From Hedera helix (lineage: Eukaryota; Streptophyta; Magnoliopsida; Apiales; Araliaceae): a stretch of 64,000 nucleotides of DNA. The translations under genes were made by a program, and so were the position numbers. The notes below the pieces were generated by a model that made no database searches, was not told the DNA's origin, and saw nothing but the letters and a program-made list of their open reading frames with translations. The stretch is taken from assembly GCA_947179155.2 (NCBI GenBank), contig OX359280.1, positions 13,569,001 to 13,633,000 on the forward strand, given 5' to 3'. Positions 34,141-44,178 of the stretch are shown one piece after another. How positions within the stretch are numbered: position 1 is the first letter of the stretch; each line of letters starts with the position of its first letter.

Positions 34141-37100
34141 ATGACAGGAGATAAGGCTCTTCTATCAGAATTTAAAGAAAAAGATGGACCTACTGTTATT
34201 TTTGGAGACAACAACTCAGGGAAAACCAGGGGTTATGGCTCAACTGGGAATGGTGCAATATCTTTCAGTAAAGTAGCATATGTTGAGGGACTAAAGCACA
34301 ACTTGCTAAGTATAAGTCAACTCTGTGATAAAGGACATCAAGTCACTTTCCTCAACAACCAATGTCAAGTTAGAGACTTGAAAACAAATTCTCTAAAGCT
34401 AGAAGGAGTTCGAGAAGGAAATGTCTATGTGGTCAATCTTGCTAAATTAAGTTCAGAACAAACTGTATGCTTTCTTGCTAAAGCCTCTGAAGATATGTGC
34501 TGGCTCTGGCATAGGAGGCTATCACATCTTAACTTCAAAAGCATTTCAAAGCTTGCCTCCAAAGATCTAGTAAAAGGATTGCCAAAGTTAAACTTCATTA
34601 AAGAAAAGCCCTGCAAAGCTTGTCAGTTTGGAAAGCAAACAAAGACGTCATTCCAAAGCAAATCAGCAAACTCAAATGATAGAGCACTTCAACTACTTCA
34701 CATGGATTTATTCGGTCCAGTATCTACGACCAGCCTCGGAGGAAAGAAATACTCTCTAGTTGTAGTTGATGACTACACCAGATATACATGGGTATTCTTT
34801 CTAAGCTCCAAAGATGAAACCATTTCACATCTCATCAAGCTCTTCAGACTGATCATGAATGAAAAGGGAGAAAAGATAAAGGCCATCAGAAGTGATCATG
34901 GACGAGAATTTGATTTCTCAGAAATGGACTTGTTTTGTGAAGAAAATGGAATAAATCACAACTTCTCAGCCCCAAGAACGCCTCAGCAAAATGGAGTAGC
35001 AGAAAGGAAGAATAGAACTCTTATTGAAGCAGGAAGAACCCTCTTAGCAGCAGCATCTCTCCCTGAATATTTCTGGGCTGAAGCCATCAGTACTGCATGT
35101 TATACTCAAAACAGGTCACTCATACACTCAACATTGAAGAAAACTCCGTACGAATTATGGAAAGGAATAAAGCCAAATATAAGTTATTTTCATGCCTTTG
35201 GTTGCCTGTGTTACATACTCAACAATGGCAAGAAGCATCTAACCAAATTCCAGCCAAAATCAGATGAAGGAATCTTTCTTAGTTATGCAACAGATAGCAG
35301 AGCATTTAGAGTGTTCAACAAGGAGTCACTAACTGTTGAAATCTCCATCCACGTCACATTCGATGAATCAGATCCTGAAAAGAAAAGATCACCTTTCAAC
35401 GAGTCGGCAGACACAAGCTCAACGATCGAAGAACTCAAAATCGTAGAGTCCGACTCTACGGCCATAGAACCAGCGACAGAAATCGTTGAGCTAGGAGAGG
35501 AAATCGTAGAGCACACCACATCAGACACTGGAACTCTACGATCAGAACCAGAAGCTGATTTAGAGGAACTCAGACAAGAGGGCACCAGAACAGACGTTCC
35601 TAGCAGAATAAAATGGACCAAAGATCACACTCAAGATCTTATTATTGGAGATCCAAACACCGGAATCAAGACTAGAGCTGCAACCTCTAATAAATGCTTT
35701 TACCTAAGCTTTCTCTCTCAAGAGGAACCCAAGAAGATTGAAGAGGCCTTAGAAGATTCAAGTTGGATAGAGGCCATGCAAGAGGAGCTAAATCAATTTG
35801 AAAGAAGCAAGGTCTGGAGATTAGTGGCCAGGCCTCAGCATAAACCTGTCATTGGCACCAAATGGGTTTTCAGAAACAAGATGGATGAAAATGGTGTGAT
35901 AACAAGGAACAAAGCAAGACTAGTGGCCAAAGGATATTCTCAAGAAGAAGGAATTGACTACGATGAAACATATGCTCCAGTTGCCAGATTGGAAGCCATA
36001 AGGATTTTCCTTGCCCATGCTGCTCACATGAAGTTCAAAGTCTTCCAAATGGATGTCAATAGTGCTTTTCTGAATGGGGAACTCCAAGAAGAAGTTTACG
36101 TGGAACAACCTCCAGGTTTCATCAATCCAACTTTTTCAAATTATGTCTATAAATTAGATAAAGCACTGTATGGTCTAAAACAAGCACCTAGAGCATGGTA
36201 TGAAACCTTGACTAACTTTCTCATTGAAAAGGGATTTACTAGAGGAAGAATTGATACTACCTTATTTTTGAAGAAACATAAGGATAAGACACTGCTAGTT
36301 CAAATTTATGTAGATGATATCATATTTGGTTCCTCTGATGAAAAATTATGTGAAAGATTTGCCAAGCTTATGCAGAGCAAATTTGAAATGAGCTTGATGG
36401 GAGAACTCAACTTCTTCCTTGGACTACAAGTGAAGCAGACAAATGAAGGCATATTCATTAATCAAGCCAAATATATCAAAGACTTATTAAAGAAATATGG
36501 CATGGAATCTGCATCTATCATGAGGACTCCTATGCCACCTGCCACCAAGCTTGACAAAGATGAAAATGGTAAATCCACTGAAATCACTCAGTACAGAGGT
36601 ATGATAGGTTCACTATTATATCTTACTGCGAGTCGACCAGATATAATGTTTGCTACATGTATATGTGCTAGATTTCAGGCTAACCCCAAAGAGTCACATC
36701 TACTAGCTGTGAAAAGAATTTTCAAGTATCTTAAAGGAACTCCAAATTTAGGATTATGGTATCCCAAGGAGTCCTCCTTTGATCTTGTGGGATACTCAGA
36801 TGCTGACTATGCAGGATGCAAAATAGACAGAAAAAGCACAAGTGGAACTTGTCAGATGCTTGGCAACAGACTTGTTTCTTGGTTTAGTAAAAAGCAGAAC
36901 TCAGTATCGACATCTACTGCAGAAGCTGAATATATAGCTGCAGGCAGTTGCTGTGCACAAATCCTATGGATGAAGACTCAGCTTGCAGACTATGGGTTTG
37001 AGCTAAAATCTATCCCTATATACTGTGATAATACTAGTGCAATTGCTATAACACATAATCCTGTTATGCACTCTAGAACTAAGCACATAGATATAAGATA

Positions 37101-37254
37101 TCATTTCATCAGGGATCATGTACAAAATGGAAATATATCACTTCACTACATCCCAACTGAAGATCAACTAGCATATGTCTTTACAAAGCCTTTAGATGAG
37201 TCAAGATTTAATAAACTAATAAGTGAGTTAGGAATGCTAAATCTAGACGCTTAA
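34141..37254 (+). CDS. pol: Copia pol: protease rest, integrase, RT, RNase H
   Basis: 1,037 open codons in Copia order. After the protease remainder comes the HHCC zinc domain (HRRLSHLNF ... CKACQ, about residues 123-162). The integrase core has D at about 188 (HMDLFGP), D at about 252 (RSDHGREF) and E at about 288, i.e. D,D-35-E. A variable linker at about 420-500 carries TCGTAGAG palindromes encoding IVES/DSTA. RT follows, with MDVNSAFLNG (about 637) and the catalytic YVDDIIFGS (about 723). RNase H has YSDADYAG (about 886), STAEAEYIAA and YCDNTSAI. Every catalytic motif is present; only the upstream protease stop is damaging. It would copy and integrate the element. Confidence 0.97.
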   Translation: MTGDKALLSEFKEKDGPTVIFGDNNSGKTRGYGSTGNGAISFSKVAYVEGLKHNLLSISQLCDKGHQVTFLNNQCQVRDLKTNSLKLEGVREGNVYVVNLAKLSSEQTVCFLAKASEDMCWLWHRRLSHLNFKSISKLASKDLVKGLPKLNFIKEKPCKACQFGKQTKTSFQSKSANSNDRALQLLHMDLFGPVSTTSLGGKKYSLVVVDDYTRYTWVFFLSSKDETISHLIKLFRLIMNEKGEKIKAIRSDHGREFDFSEMDLFCEENGINHNFSAPRTPQQNGVAERKNRTLIEAGRTLLAAASLPEYFWAEAISTACYTQNRSLIHSTLKKTPYELWKGIKPNISYFHAFGCLCYILNNGKKHLTKFQPKSDEGIFLSYATDSRAFRVFNKESLTVEISIHVTFDESDPEKKRSPFNESADTSSTIEELKIVESDSTAIEPATEIVELGEEIVEHTTSDTGTLRSEPEADLEELRQEGTRTDVPSRIKWTKDHTQDLIIGDPNTGIKTRAATSNKCFYLSFLSQEEPKKIEEALEDSSWIEAMQEELNQFERSKVWRLVARPQHKPVIGTKWVFRNKMDENGVITRNKARLVAKGYSQEEGIDYDETYAPVARLEAIRIFLAHAAHMKFKVFQMDVNSAFLNGELQEEVYVEQPPGFINPTFSNYVYKLDKALYGLKQAPRAWYETLTNFLIEKGFTRGRIDTTLFLKKHKDKTLLVQIYVDDIIFGSSDEKLCERFAKLMQSKFEMSLMGELNFFLGLQVKQTNEGIFINQAKYIKDLLKKYGMESASIMRTPMPPATKLDKDENGKSTEITQYRGMIGSLLYLTASRPDIMFATCICARFQANPKESHLLAVKRIFKYLKGTPNLGLWYPKESSFDLVGYSDADYAGCKIDRKSTSGTCQMLGNRLVSWFSKKQNSVSTSTAEAEYIAAGSCCAQILWMKTQLADYGFELKSIPIYCDNTSAIAITHNPVMHSRTKHIDIRYHFIRDHVQNGNISLHYIPTEDQLAYVFTKPLDESRFNKLISELGMLNLDA
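35441..35545. repeat. TCGTAGAG motifs inside the pol linker
   Basis: CGTAGAGTC and GACTCTACG at 35442-35460 form a 9-bp-arm palindrome with a single central base. Further copies lie near 35502 (TCGTAGAG) and 35533 (CTCTACGA), all in coding sequence between integrase and RT. Confidence 0.9.
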
Positions 37255-37741
37255 TGTATGTTTTCTTTAGGATACTAACTCTGCAGGAACAAAAATGTGC
37301 AAAAAAAGTAATGGACATGCTCAACTCAAGTCAACAATTGTCAAGGATCGTAGAGTATACTCAAGATCGTAGAGCTCACTCGACGATCATTAAGCCAAGA
37401 ATCGTAGAACTTACTCAACGACTTTCAATCCAAGGATCGCAGAGTATTCCTCAATCGTAGAGACAACTCTACGAAAAACAAAAGAATCGGTGTGTGACTA
37501 AGGATCGTAAAGCTCTGAGGAACTAAGGGTAAAATGGTCATCAACCAACTGAAATGAGCCTATCAGAACGTGTCTCAGCAAACATAGAGGGAAGTTTTAA
37601 ATACTTTGAAAACTGCACGTTGTTCATTTCTTCAAAGTTCAAAAATCTATATATCTCTCTCTCTCTTTTCTCTCTCAATCCCGAGCCCTAAGTTATCATT
37701 TCTCAGATAAACCGTTCTTCTCGTTTCAGAAAAACGATCAA
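37255..37741 (+). promoter_or_regulatory. spacer/leader between pol and the third ORF
   Basis: 487 bp with at least six TCGTAGAG-like motifs (37347-37510), then a CT-rich leader (TCTCTCTCTCTTTTCTCTCTC near 37655) and a possible splice acceptor TTTCTCAG at about 37698-37705, 36 bp before the ATG. This arrangement suggests that the third ORF is expressed from a spliced or separately initiated RNA; that is inference. Confidence 0.45.
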
Positions 37742-40501
37742 ATGGCACCTGCTCAAGTTATTTCTGGAAATGAGCTCAACTTTGAAGCCTTCGATACAGC
37801 AGATAAGCAGTTCAAAAGAATAATCCAGTTGCTAGATAAAGCTAGACTACGAGAAGCATTGGGAACAAATACAAGGATTCTATCAAAGCTTGTTCGAGAG
37901 TTCTACGTAAATGGATCCTATGCCAACGGAACTCTAACCACCACTGTAAAAGGGGTTCCGCTCAACCTCACCGCTGAAGAATTCAACCTAGCCCTAGGTT
38001 TCAAGCAAGGGGGCCTGACATCTCTAAGTATGGTGAGCACCGAAGAAGGGCTGAGAAGAATGCACCATCAAAAGAATCCAGCACTGAAAGGGTTGAAGAA
38101 GAAAAAATTTCCTCAGAAATACGAGTTTTTAGCTGATGTTGTAGGAAAATGTCTCCTCTGTAAAGATTCAGCCCATGACTCAGTCAGTGAGATACAGCTG
38201 AAAATAATGACAACCATAGTCAAAAAGACAAACATCAACTATGGCTCCTTGCTGCTGGAATGGATAGGAAATTGGGTCCTAAATACAGAAAAGGCTAAGG
38301 GGACTAGAAAAATGTTCTATGAAAGATTCATCAGCATTCTCCTTAGATCATCATTGGGGGATTTAATTGAGCATGATGAAGGAGAAGCCCTCAATACCAG
38401 CAAAAGGATTACCCAGAAACTCTTTGACAACTGGAGGAGGAACCCAGTTGAAAATAGGAAACTATCTCGGTCAGGGGATAGTGAAGGTACACAGAGTGGT
38501 GCAGGGCCATCACTTCTGAAGAACACTCCTGCTGAAGAAGAATCTCAGGAGGTCAGTAGGCATTCTCCGGGTCTTGTCAGAAGAAGGAAAGGAAAAAGAG
38601 CTTTTGAGCTTGAAGAACCTCAAGGATCTTCAAATGAGGCTCCTGTTACTGCTCCTGAAGAAAAGGATGCTTCAGGGGATGAGAGTTCAGATCTGCGAAG
38701 AGAGACTCGCAGCAAATATGAAGCTGAAGAGGTAATTCCAAAGGAGCCAAAGAAAAAGAGAAGAAGGCTAGTAAAGTTAGCCGACAAAAGCTCAGTAGCT
38801 AAGGGGGAGCTACTTGAAAGACCTGACCTTACTCCAGGTGAAAAGGAGTCATCTGAAGCAGTTGAGCCTATGGATGCTCAAGCTGAGGGGGAGCTTCCAA
38901 GTATTCCTGAGCCAGCAGATGCTCTGGCTGAGGGGGAGACTCAAGATGACATTTCAATCCCTACAGCCACAATGAATGATGATGAAGAGGATGACATTGA
39001 AATAGTGGCCGTTGGAAGAAATGAGCAAAGGCACCTTAACTTCAACTGCCTGATAAAATTCTTGCCACTAATGCCATTCCACCGAGCTCTGATGCACAAT
39101 GCATGGGATCAACTCTTCTGGACCTTCAAAGCATATCCCAATGTGATGATTATTGCTCAAGGCTACCCTCAGAATCTGTTCTTTGCCCAGAAGCTCATCT
39201 CTAGCAGCCCCTTTTCACAAACTTTAGGGCAAAAGGTACATTTTATTCCTCAAACCCTCATTCAAAATCATACACCTTCACATATGTTCAATAAATTTGA
39301 GGAGTCCACAAGTACTCATCCTGCATCAAGCTCTACGACCCACATTTCCCCGATCGTAGAGTCCCCACCATCTACGATTGGTGGTACAGAAAGCATACAT
39401 GATCAAAACGTAGAGTGCCCTCCAGACTCTCCTGAAATTCTGCCTACTCAGCAAACAATTCCTCCGGCTCCATCTTCAAGACTCCTGTTAACACACGAGG
39501 ATATTCCCTCCACCTCTGGTCACGAGTACTTTCATATTCCAAGCTCTACGGCTGACCAGGGACAATCATCTCAACTTCTCCAGGAAATTTTAGACAAGGT
39601 ATCTCGGCTTCCTACATCTGAGGACTTAACTGACTTGACAAGCCATATCCATACAGAGATACAAAACGACCTGGCATCAAAATCCCACAACCTTCAACGT
39701 AGAATGGACGACATCATTGATGCTGCCAATGGTCTCTCTACCAGTCTGAACAACCAATTTTCCACAAGACTGAAGCAGCTAACGGCAGCAGTCTCTGAAA
39801 ATCTCAAGGAAAGGGATAGAATTATTCTGCACGCCTTGAACTCACATCAGCAGGCCATTGTTATTCTTCAAGAAACAAATAATAAATCTATCACCCTCCT
39901 CAGTAATGAAATCATTGCCTTGAAGGACTCTCTCAGAGAACAAAAACATCGATCGAATGACACTTTGTCATTGGTGGAGCAAAAACAAATCATGGCTAAC
40001 GAAAGACTCCAAGCTCACCAAGATGATGTAGCTGCCACTAAGACCCAACTTCAAGAAATTATTCAGGGCATCCAGCCGATTTCAGAACAGGTAGCAACAC
40101 TTAATGATGCCAACAAGGGGGAGAAGAAACTGAGCACAGTAGAGCAAACAAGAACTAGCTCAGATCACAGCAGAAGAGGAAGAGCACCTCAAGGGATGAG
40201 GATGGTTCAAACTTCAATATATCCTCCTAGATTCGAAGCAGTACCATCTCGTCCCAGACAGGAGGTGACAGCAAGACCTTCTTCCTCAACTATGAGGACT
40301 TCTGGCTCACAACAGGAGGTGGTAACAGCAAGACCTTCTTCCTTATCAATGAGACCTTCTATCTCACAGGAATGGTTTCAAATTAAAGAAGAAGAAGCTG
40401 TGTTGAGGGAAGAAGAACTAAGAAAAGCTGAAGAAGAAAGGAGAGCATTCTTCAAGCAGAGGGAAGAAGAAGGCAGGAGACCTCCTAGCAGAAGGAGATA
40501 A
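37742..40501 (+). CDS. third ORF in env position, NLS and coiled coil
   Basis: 919 codons, ATG in good context (ATCAAATGG). Residues 1-235 form a globular domain resembling the 'putative plant transposon protein' family found in Copia third ORFs. Residues 236-430 are acidic low-complexity with a basic nuclear-localisation-like patch EPKKKRRRLVK at about 335 and an approximate 20-residue repeat around AEGELPSIPEP. A conserved patch LIKFLPLMPFHRALMHNAW follows (about 440), then a Ser/Thr/Pro linker containing TCGTAGAG motifs, a long coiled coil (about 620-800) and an Arg/Glu-rich end. In SIRE1-type elements this position is called env-like. I see no signal peptide, transmembrane segment or cleavage site, so an envelope role is not supported. 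The frame is intact. Confidence 0.8.
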   Translation: MAPAQVISGNELNFEAFDTADKQFKRIIQLLDKARLREALGTNTRILSKLVREFYVNGSYANGTLTTTVKGVPLNLTAEEFNLALGFKQGGLTSLSMVSTEEGLRRMHHQKNPALKGLKKKKFPQKYEFLADVVGKCLLCKDSAHDSVSEIQLKIMTTIVKKTNINYGSLLLEWIGNWVLNTEKAKGTRKMFYERFISILLRSSLGDLIEHDEGEALNTSKRITQKLFDNWRRNPVENRKLSRSGDSEGTQSGAGPSLLKNTPAEEESQEVSRHSPGLVRRRKGKRAFELEEPQGSSNEAPVTAPEEKDASGDESSDLRRETRSKYEAEEVIPKEPKKKRRRLVKLADKSSVAKGELLERPDLTPGEKESSEAVEPMDAQAEGELPSIPEPADALAEGETQDDISIPTATMNDDEEDDIEIVAVGRNEQRHLNFNCLIKFLPLMPFHRALMHNAWDQLFWTFKAYPNVMIIAQGYPQNLFFAQKLISSSPFSQTLGQKVHFIPQTLIQNHTPSHMFNKFEESTSTHPASSSTTHISPIVESPPSTIGGTESIHDQNVECPPDSPEILPTQQTIPPAPSSRLLLTHEDIPSTSGHEYFHIPSSTADQGQSSQLLQEILDKVSRLPTSEDLTDLTSHIHTEIQNDLASKSHNLQRRMDDIIDAANGLSTSLNNQFSTRLKQLTAAVSENLKERDRIILHALNSHQQAIVILQETNNKSITLLSNEIIALKDSLREQKHRSNDTLSLVEQKQIMANERLQAHQDDVAATKTQLQEIIQGIQPISEQVATLNDANKGEKKLSTVEQTRTSSDHSRRGRAPQGMRMVQTSIYPPRFEAVPSRPRQEVTARPSSSTMRTSGSQQEVVTARPSSLSMRPSISQEWFQIKEEEAVLREEELRKAEEERRAFFKQREEEGRRPPSRRR

Positions 40502-40678
40502 GTAATTTTTTTTTTTTGTTTTCTCAATTGTATCATCTGACAAAAACATCAATAAAATTCATATTTTTTCTCTAGAAAATACAGCTGCTCACTGTATGAT
40601 TAGGCATTCAATTACTCTTGCATTTTGCCTATATTAATATGCTCAAAATCACTATCTGTTAATAATGTTGTCATCATC
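40502..40678 (+). other. 3' untranslated spacer of the Copia element
   Basis: AT-rich, with a poly-T run at 40508-40519; nothing else recognised. Confidence 0.5.
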
Positions 40679-40692
40679 AAATTGGGGGAGAT
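40679..40692 (+). other. polypurine tract of the young Copia
   Basis: AATTGGGGGAGAT stands immediately before the 3' LTR start TGTTGAAC. Confidence 0.9.
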
Positions 40693-42249
40693 TGTTGAAC
40701 ATTGAATGATTAAATTTGATGATTAGAAATAATGTACAAGGGCTGTATTAGATAAGATCAAAGCTGTTAGGTTGATCTATTATTAATTGTATAAAAGTCT
40801 TGTGTGTTGTACTAAGACTTAGATAGATCAAAACTGTTAGGTTGATCTGTTGATGTAATAAAGTCGTAAATAGAACTCTACGATTTGTGTCAATGAAACT
40901 CTACGATTCAAACAGACTACGATTAAAGCAACCAATCGTAGAATGGACTCTACGACTGTGCTTCCGAAGACTCTACGATCAAGACAACCAATCGTAGAAT
41001 GGACTCTACGATTGTGGTCCAGAAGACTCTACGACCAACTAGACTGTTCTTTCCGAGAAACCTTAAATTGGACTCTACGATCAACATTCTAACAGTTGAG
41101 TAAACTCTACGATGATCAGTAAGAGATGATCCTTTACAGATCAATCACGTAAGCAAGGGTATTCGTAGAGTTGATCATATAAGATCGTTGAGCAAAAAGG
41201 CAGGAGACATCACGTTTGTCAGATCAGGAGCCATTCTATTCAAGTATTTAATCTTCATCAAAGTAACTAAAAAGGAAGCTTCTGCAAATCAATCAAGTCA
41301 GAAAAGTCAGGAGTCTGACCCAAGCGCACTATGGAACAAAAAGAAGACTTTTAAGGCAGAAAAGTCAGAAGACTGTGTCCTATCAGACCTATAGTTTGGG
41401 AAGACCAAACGACTCTATAAAAGTTAGTGGGAACCTATGTCTGACATCTCTGTCACAGAGGAAAAAGGAAAACAACCTTGCATAGACTAACAGGTCAGAT
41501 CAAATAATGTCTCATCAGAGATTTAATGAGCTTTATTAATACAATATTCAGCAGCTCTCCTCTGTGAGGTAATGGGAAGAAATACACGATCCAACGGGAA
41601 GAAATCTGAAGCCCTTACCTCTTAAATACGAAGATCAGCAGAAGAAAAGATGCAGCACTGTACAAAGAAAGAAGAACGCAAGAAGTGAAAAAGATTGAAC
41701 TGATAAGAAAGCCTGCATTGCTACTAAGCCCTTCAAACATTCAAGCTGATAAGCAACTTAGTAGCACATCCAAATATACATCAATCCAGAAGAGTTCTCT
41801 GTGAACTGATATAAGCAAGTCGGTTAGACTTTGAGAGTTCTTAGTGAACTAGTGTAAGCAAGTCTGTTAGACTTGTGAAGTTCTTTGTGAACTAAAATTC
41901 CAAGACTGCGGGTCTTGAAGGAATCTTAGTGATTCAGCTATTGTAAAAGTATCCTTAGTGGATTTGCTGCTGAAAGAGCAGAACAGTGGAGTAGGAGTAT
42001 TGTGTGCTCTGAACCACTTAAAACCCAGAGTCTCTTTCTTGGTGTCTTTCATTTGCTATATCTGTCATATATTTGCTTGTTGATTTATTAATTTAACATT
42101 TCAAGAAAAGATTAATTAAATCTTATTCCGCTGTGTTAACCTTCTGGTTAAGAATTAATCAAGAAAGATAATTTCAAAGAGAAGAAATTTTAAAAAGAAT
42201 CTATTCAACCCCCCCTTCTAGATTATTATCGTGTCATTGGGAACTAACA
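40693..42249 (+). repeat. 3' LTR of the young Copia
   Basis: 1,557 bp, about 99.3% identical to the 5' LTR by eye. It ends GAACTAACA and is followed by the TSD CCTTG. It has the same CTCTACGA array and TATA box. Confidence 0.97.
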
Positions 42250-42254
42250 CCTTG

Positions 42255-42540
42255 CACAAACAATGAAGCAGAATACAAGGCGTTCATATTGGGTTTATTG
42301 GCGGCTCAAGAATTAGGAGCAAAACGTCTCAAAGTAAGGGGAGATTCTAACTTGATAGTGCAGCAGGTACGTGGACAGTTCGCAGTTAAGGAACCTATCT
42401 TGGCGTCATATTGAACTGTGGCTCAAAAGGTGATGGAAGCCTTCTAGAATGTGGTAATCAAGTATGTGCCAAGAGAACAAAACAAACAGCTTGATGCATT
42501 AGCAACGGTAGCATCCAGAGTATACGTCACTAGTGAAGAC
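42255..42540 (+). pseudogene. Tat RNase H 2, second part
   Basis: Resumes right after the TSD with the NNEAEY motif and GDSNLIVQQV (catalytic acid) and ends around the DALATVAS segment. In-frame stops TGA 42412-42414 and TAG 42445-42447 interrupt it. Together with 30320-30431 it makes up the second RNase H domain. Confidence 0.8.
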
Positions 42541-44178
42541 ATGGATGTAAAGGTAATCAAGAGGACCCTCCCAACCACGGTGTTGGAGTCATTCCCCAAA
42601 GAGCTGACAGATGATTGGAGGCATCTAATTTCTCATCAACTACAAACAAAAGAGGGGATCATACCACTAGTGGAACTTCAGAAATATCGCATTATAAAAG
42701 GAGTTCTATATCATAGAGAAGCGGATGGAGTTTTGGCAAGATGCGTGGGAAGGAATGAATCAAGACGAATATTGCATCAGATACATGACGATAACTGTGG
42801 TTTGGCAGAAATTAGTTTATATCGGCGTTTACAACGACAAGGGTATTATTGGTCGAAAATGAAGAAAGAAGCAGAGAAACTGCAGAGACAATGTCTTTCG
42901 TGCCAAGAATACCCCAGGGAGGAGGAGTGCGCCTTTATCAATGAAACAATGGATTGGCGGGTTCCATATGTAGAGTTCTTACAGAGCGGCATTCTCCCTA
43001 CTGAAAAGAAAGACGCAATGATAGTACAAAGGAAATCCCAGAGATTTTTCATGCAGGATGGAGAACTGTTTAGAAGGGGGTTTAATGGCAAGCCTTTACG
43101 GTGTTTAGAGTTGGGCGAAGCCAATAATTTGGTCTACCGGATGCATTAAGACGAGCACCAAGGGGGAGCCAAGTTATATAAACAGTTGATTGATCATGGG
43201 TATTATTGGCCGAAAATGGAAGGAGACTGCTTAGAATTTGTCAAGAAGTGTCATGCTTGCCAAATCTATGGGAACCTGGTGCATGCCCCTGCTGTTGATC
43301 TACGGATTGTAGCAACACCTTGGCCCTTTCATACATGGGGGATGGATCTCATAAGGCCAATTCATCCTAATTCTAAAGGAAATATTTGGATTTTGACTGC
43401 CACAAAGCTGTACACGAAATGGGTGGAAGCAGTTCCCTTGAAGAAAGCTACATGACCGACAGTGGCAAACTTTATAAAAGGGCACATAATTTGTCATTTC
43501 AGGATTCCAAAAGTTATCTTATCTGATAATGGGACACCCTTCATAAATAGAGATGTCCGAAAATTAATGGACATATACAAGGTGAAACATTACAAGTCAT
43601 CACCATACTACCCGAAAGGCAACGGCCAAGCAGAGGCTACCAATAAAACCCTGATCAAGATCCTTTCAAAAACCCTGGATGGTCATTCGAAGGCATGGGC
43701 AGAACAGTTACCAATGGCGTTATGGGCTTATCGAACTTCAAAAAGAAAACCTACTGGCGAAACCCCACATGCCCTAGTATATGGTGAAGAAGTTGTCTTG
43801 CCTGCAGAGATAGAGATTCCTTCTACCAGGATGAGACTCCGAAGCTTAGTTAAGGAAGAGAACTGACCAGCTGCTTTAGAAGCCTTAGCTGAATTTCGAG
43901 ACAAGGTCAAGAAAAAACTAGAACGGTATCATGGAAAATTGCAGCAACAATACAATAATGCAGTGGTGCCCAGTCGAATTTTGGTGGGGGACTTGGTGCT
44001 CAAGACAACAAATCCAGTCATGAGGGGAACACCAACCACCAAATTTTTCCCCAAATGGGAAGGCCCAAATAGGGTACGAGAGGTCTTCGAAAGCGGGTAT
44101 TGTAGAATATCTCGAGTGGGATCTGATGCTATCTCAGGCCCATTGAATCTAAAATGGGTGAAGAAATATTATACATGA
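42541..44178 (+). pseudogene. Tat integrase with tandem HHCC modules
   Basis: Same frame throughout, with stops at 43147, 43453 and 43864 and the natural-looking end TGA at 44176. Two HHCC-like zinc modules occur: one around 42775-42905 (HQIHDDNC ... CLSCQ; its second histidine is not clear) and one around 43141-43266 (RMH, stop, DEHQGG ... CHACQ). The core has GMDLIRP (D, about 43342), LSDNGTPF (D, about 43522) and GQAEATNKT (E, about 43630). The C-terminal region includes LVYGEEVVLPAEIEIPS and a basic tail ending in LKWVKKYY. Catalytic residues are present, but this copy is broken by nonsense codons without frameshifts. Confidence 0.85.

Larger units (their letters stand above)
30432..42249 (+). 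mobile_element. young SIRE/Maximus-like Copia element, 11,818 bp
   Basis: Complete element with TSD CCTTG (30427-30431 and 42250-42254), LTRs of 1,559 and 1,557 bp, a tRNA-iMet-type PBS, gag, pol in Copia order (integrase before RT), a large third ORF and a polypurine tract. The LTRs differ by about ten substitutions and one 2-bp indel by eye (about 0.7%), so insertion was recent. The gag-protease region nevertheless has two stops and a frame change. It sits inside the second RNase H domain of the Tat element. TCGTAGAG-type motifs occur in LTR, pol, third ORF and spacer. Confidence 0.95.

Noticed and set aside
37742..40501. Envelope glycoprotein
   Set aside because: Position suggests env, but no signal peptide, transmembrane segment or fusion-like region is visible; described as a third ORF instead.
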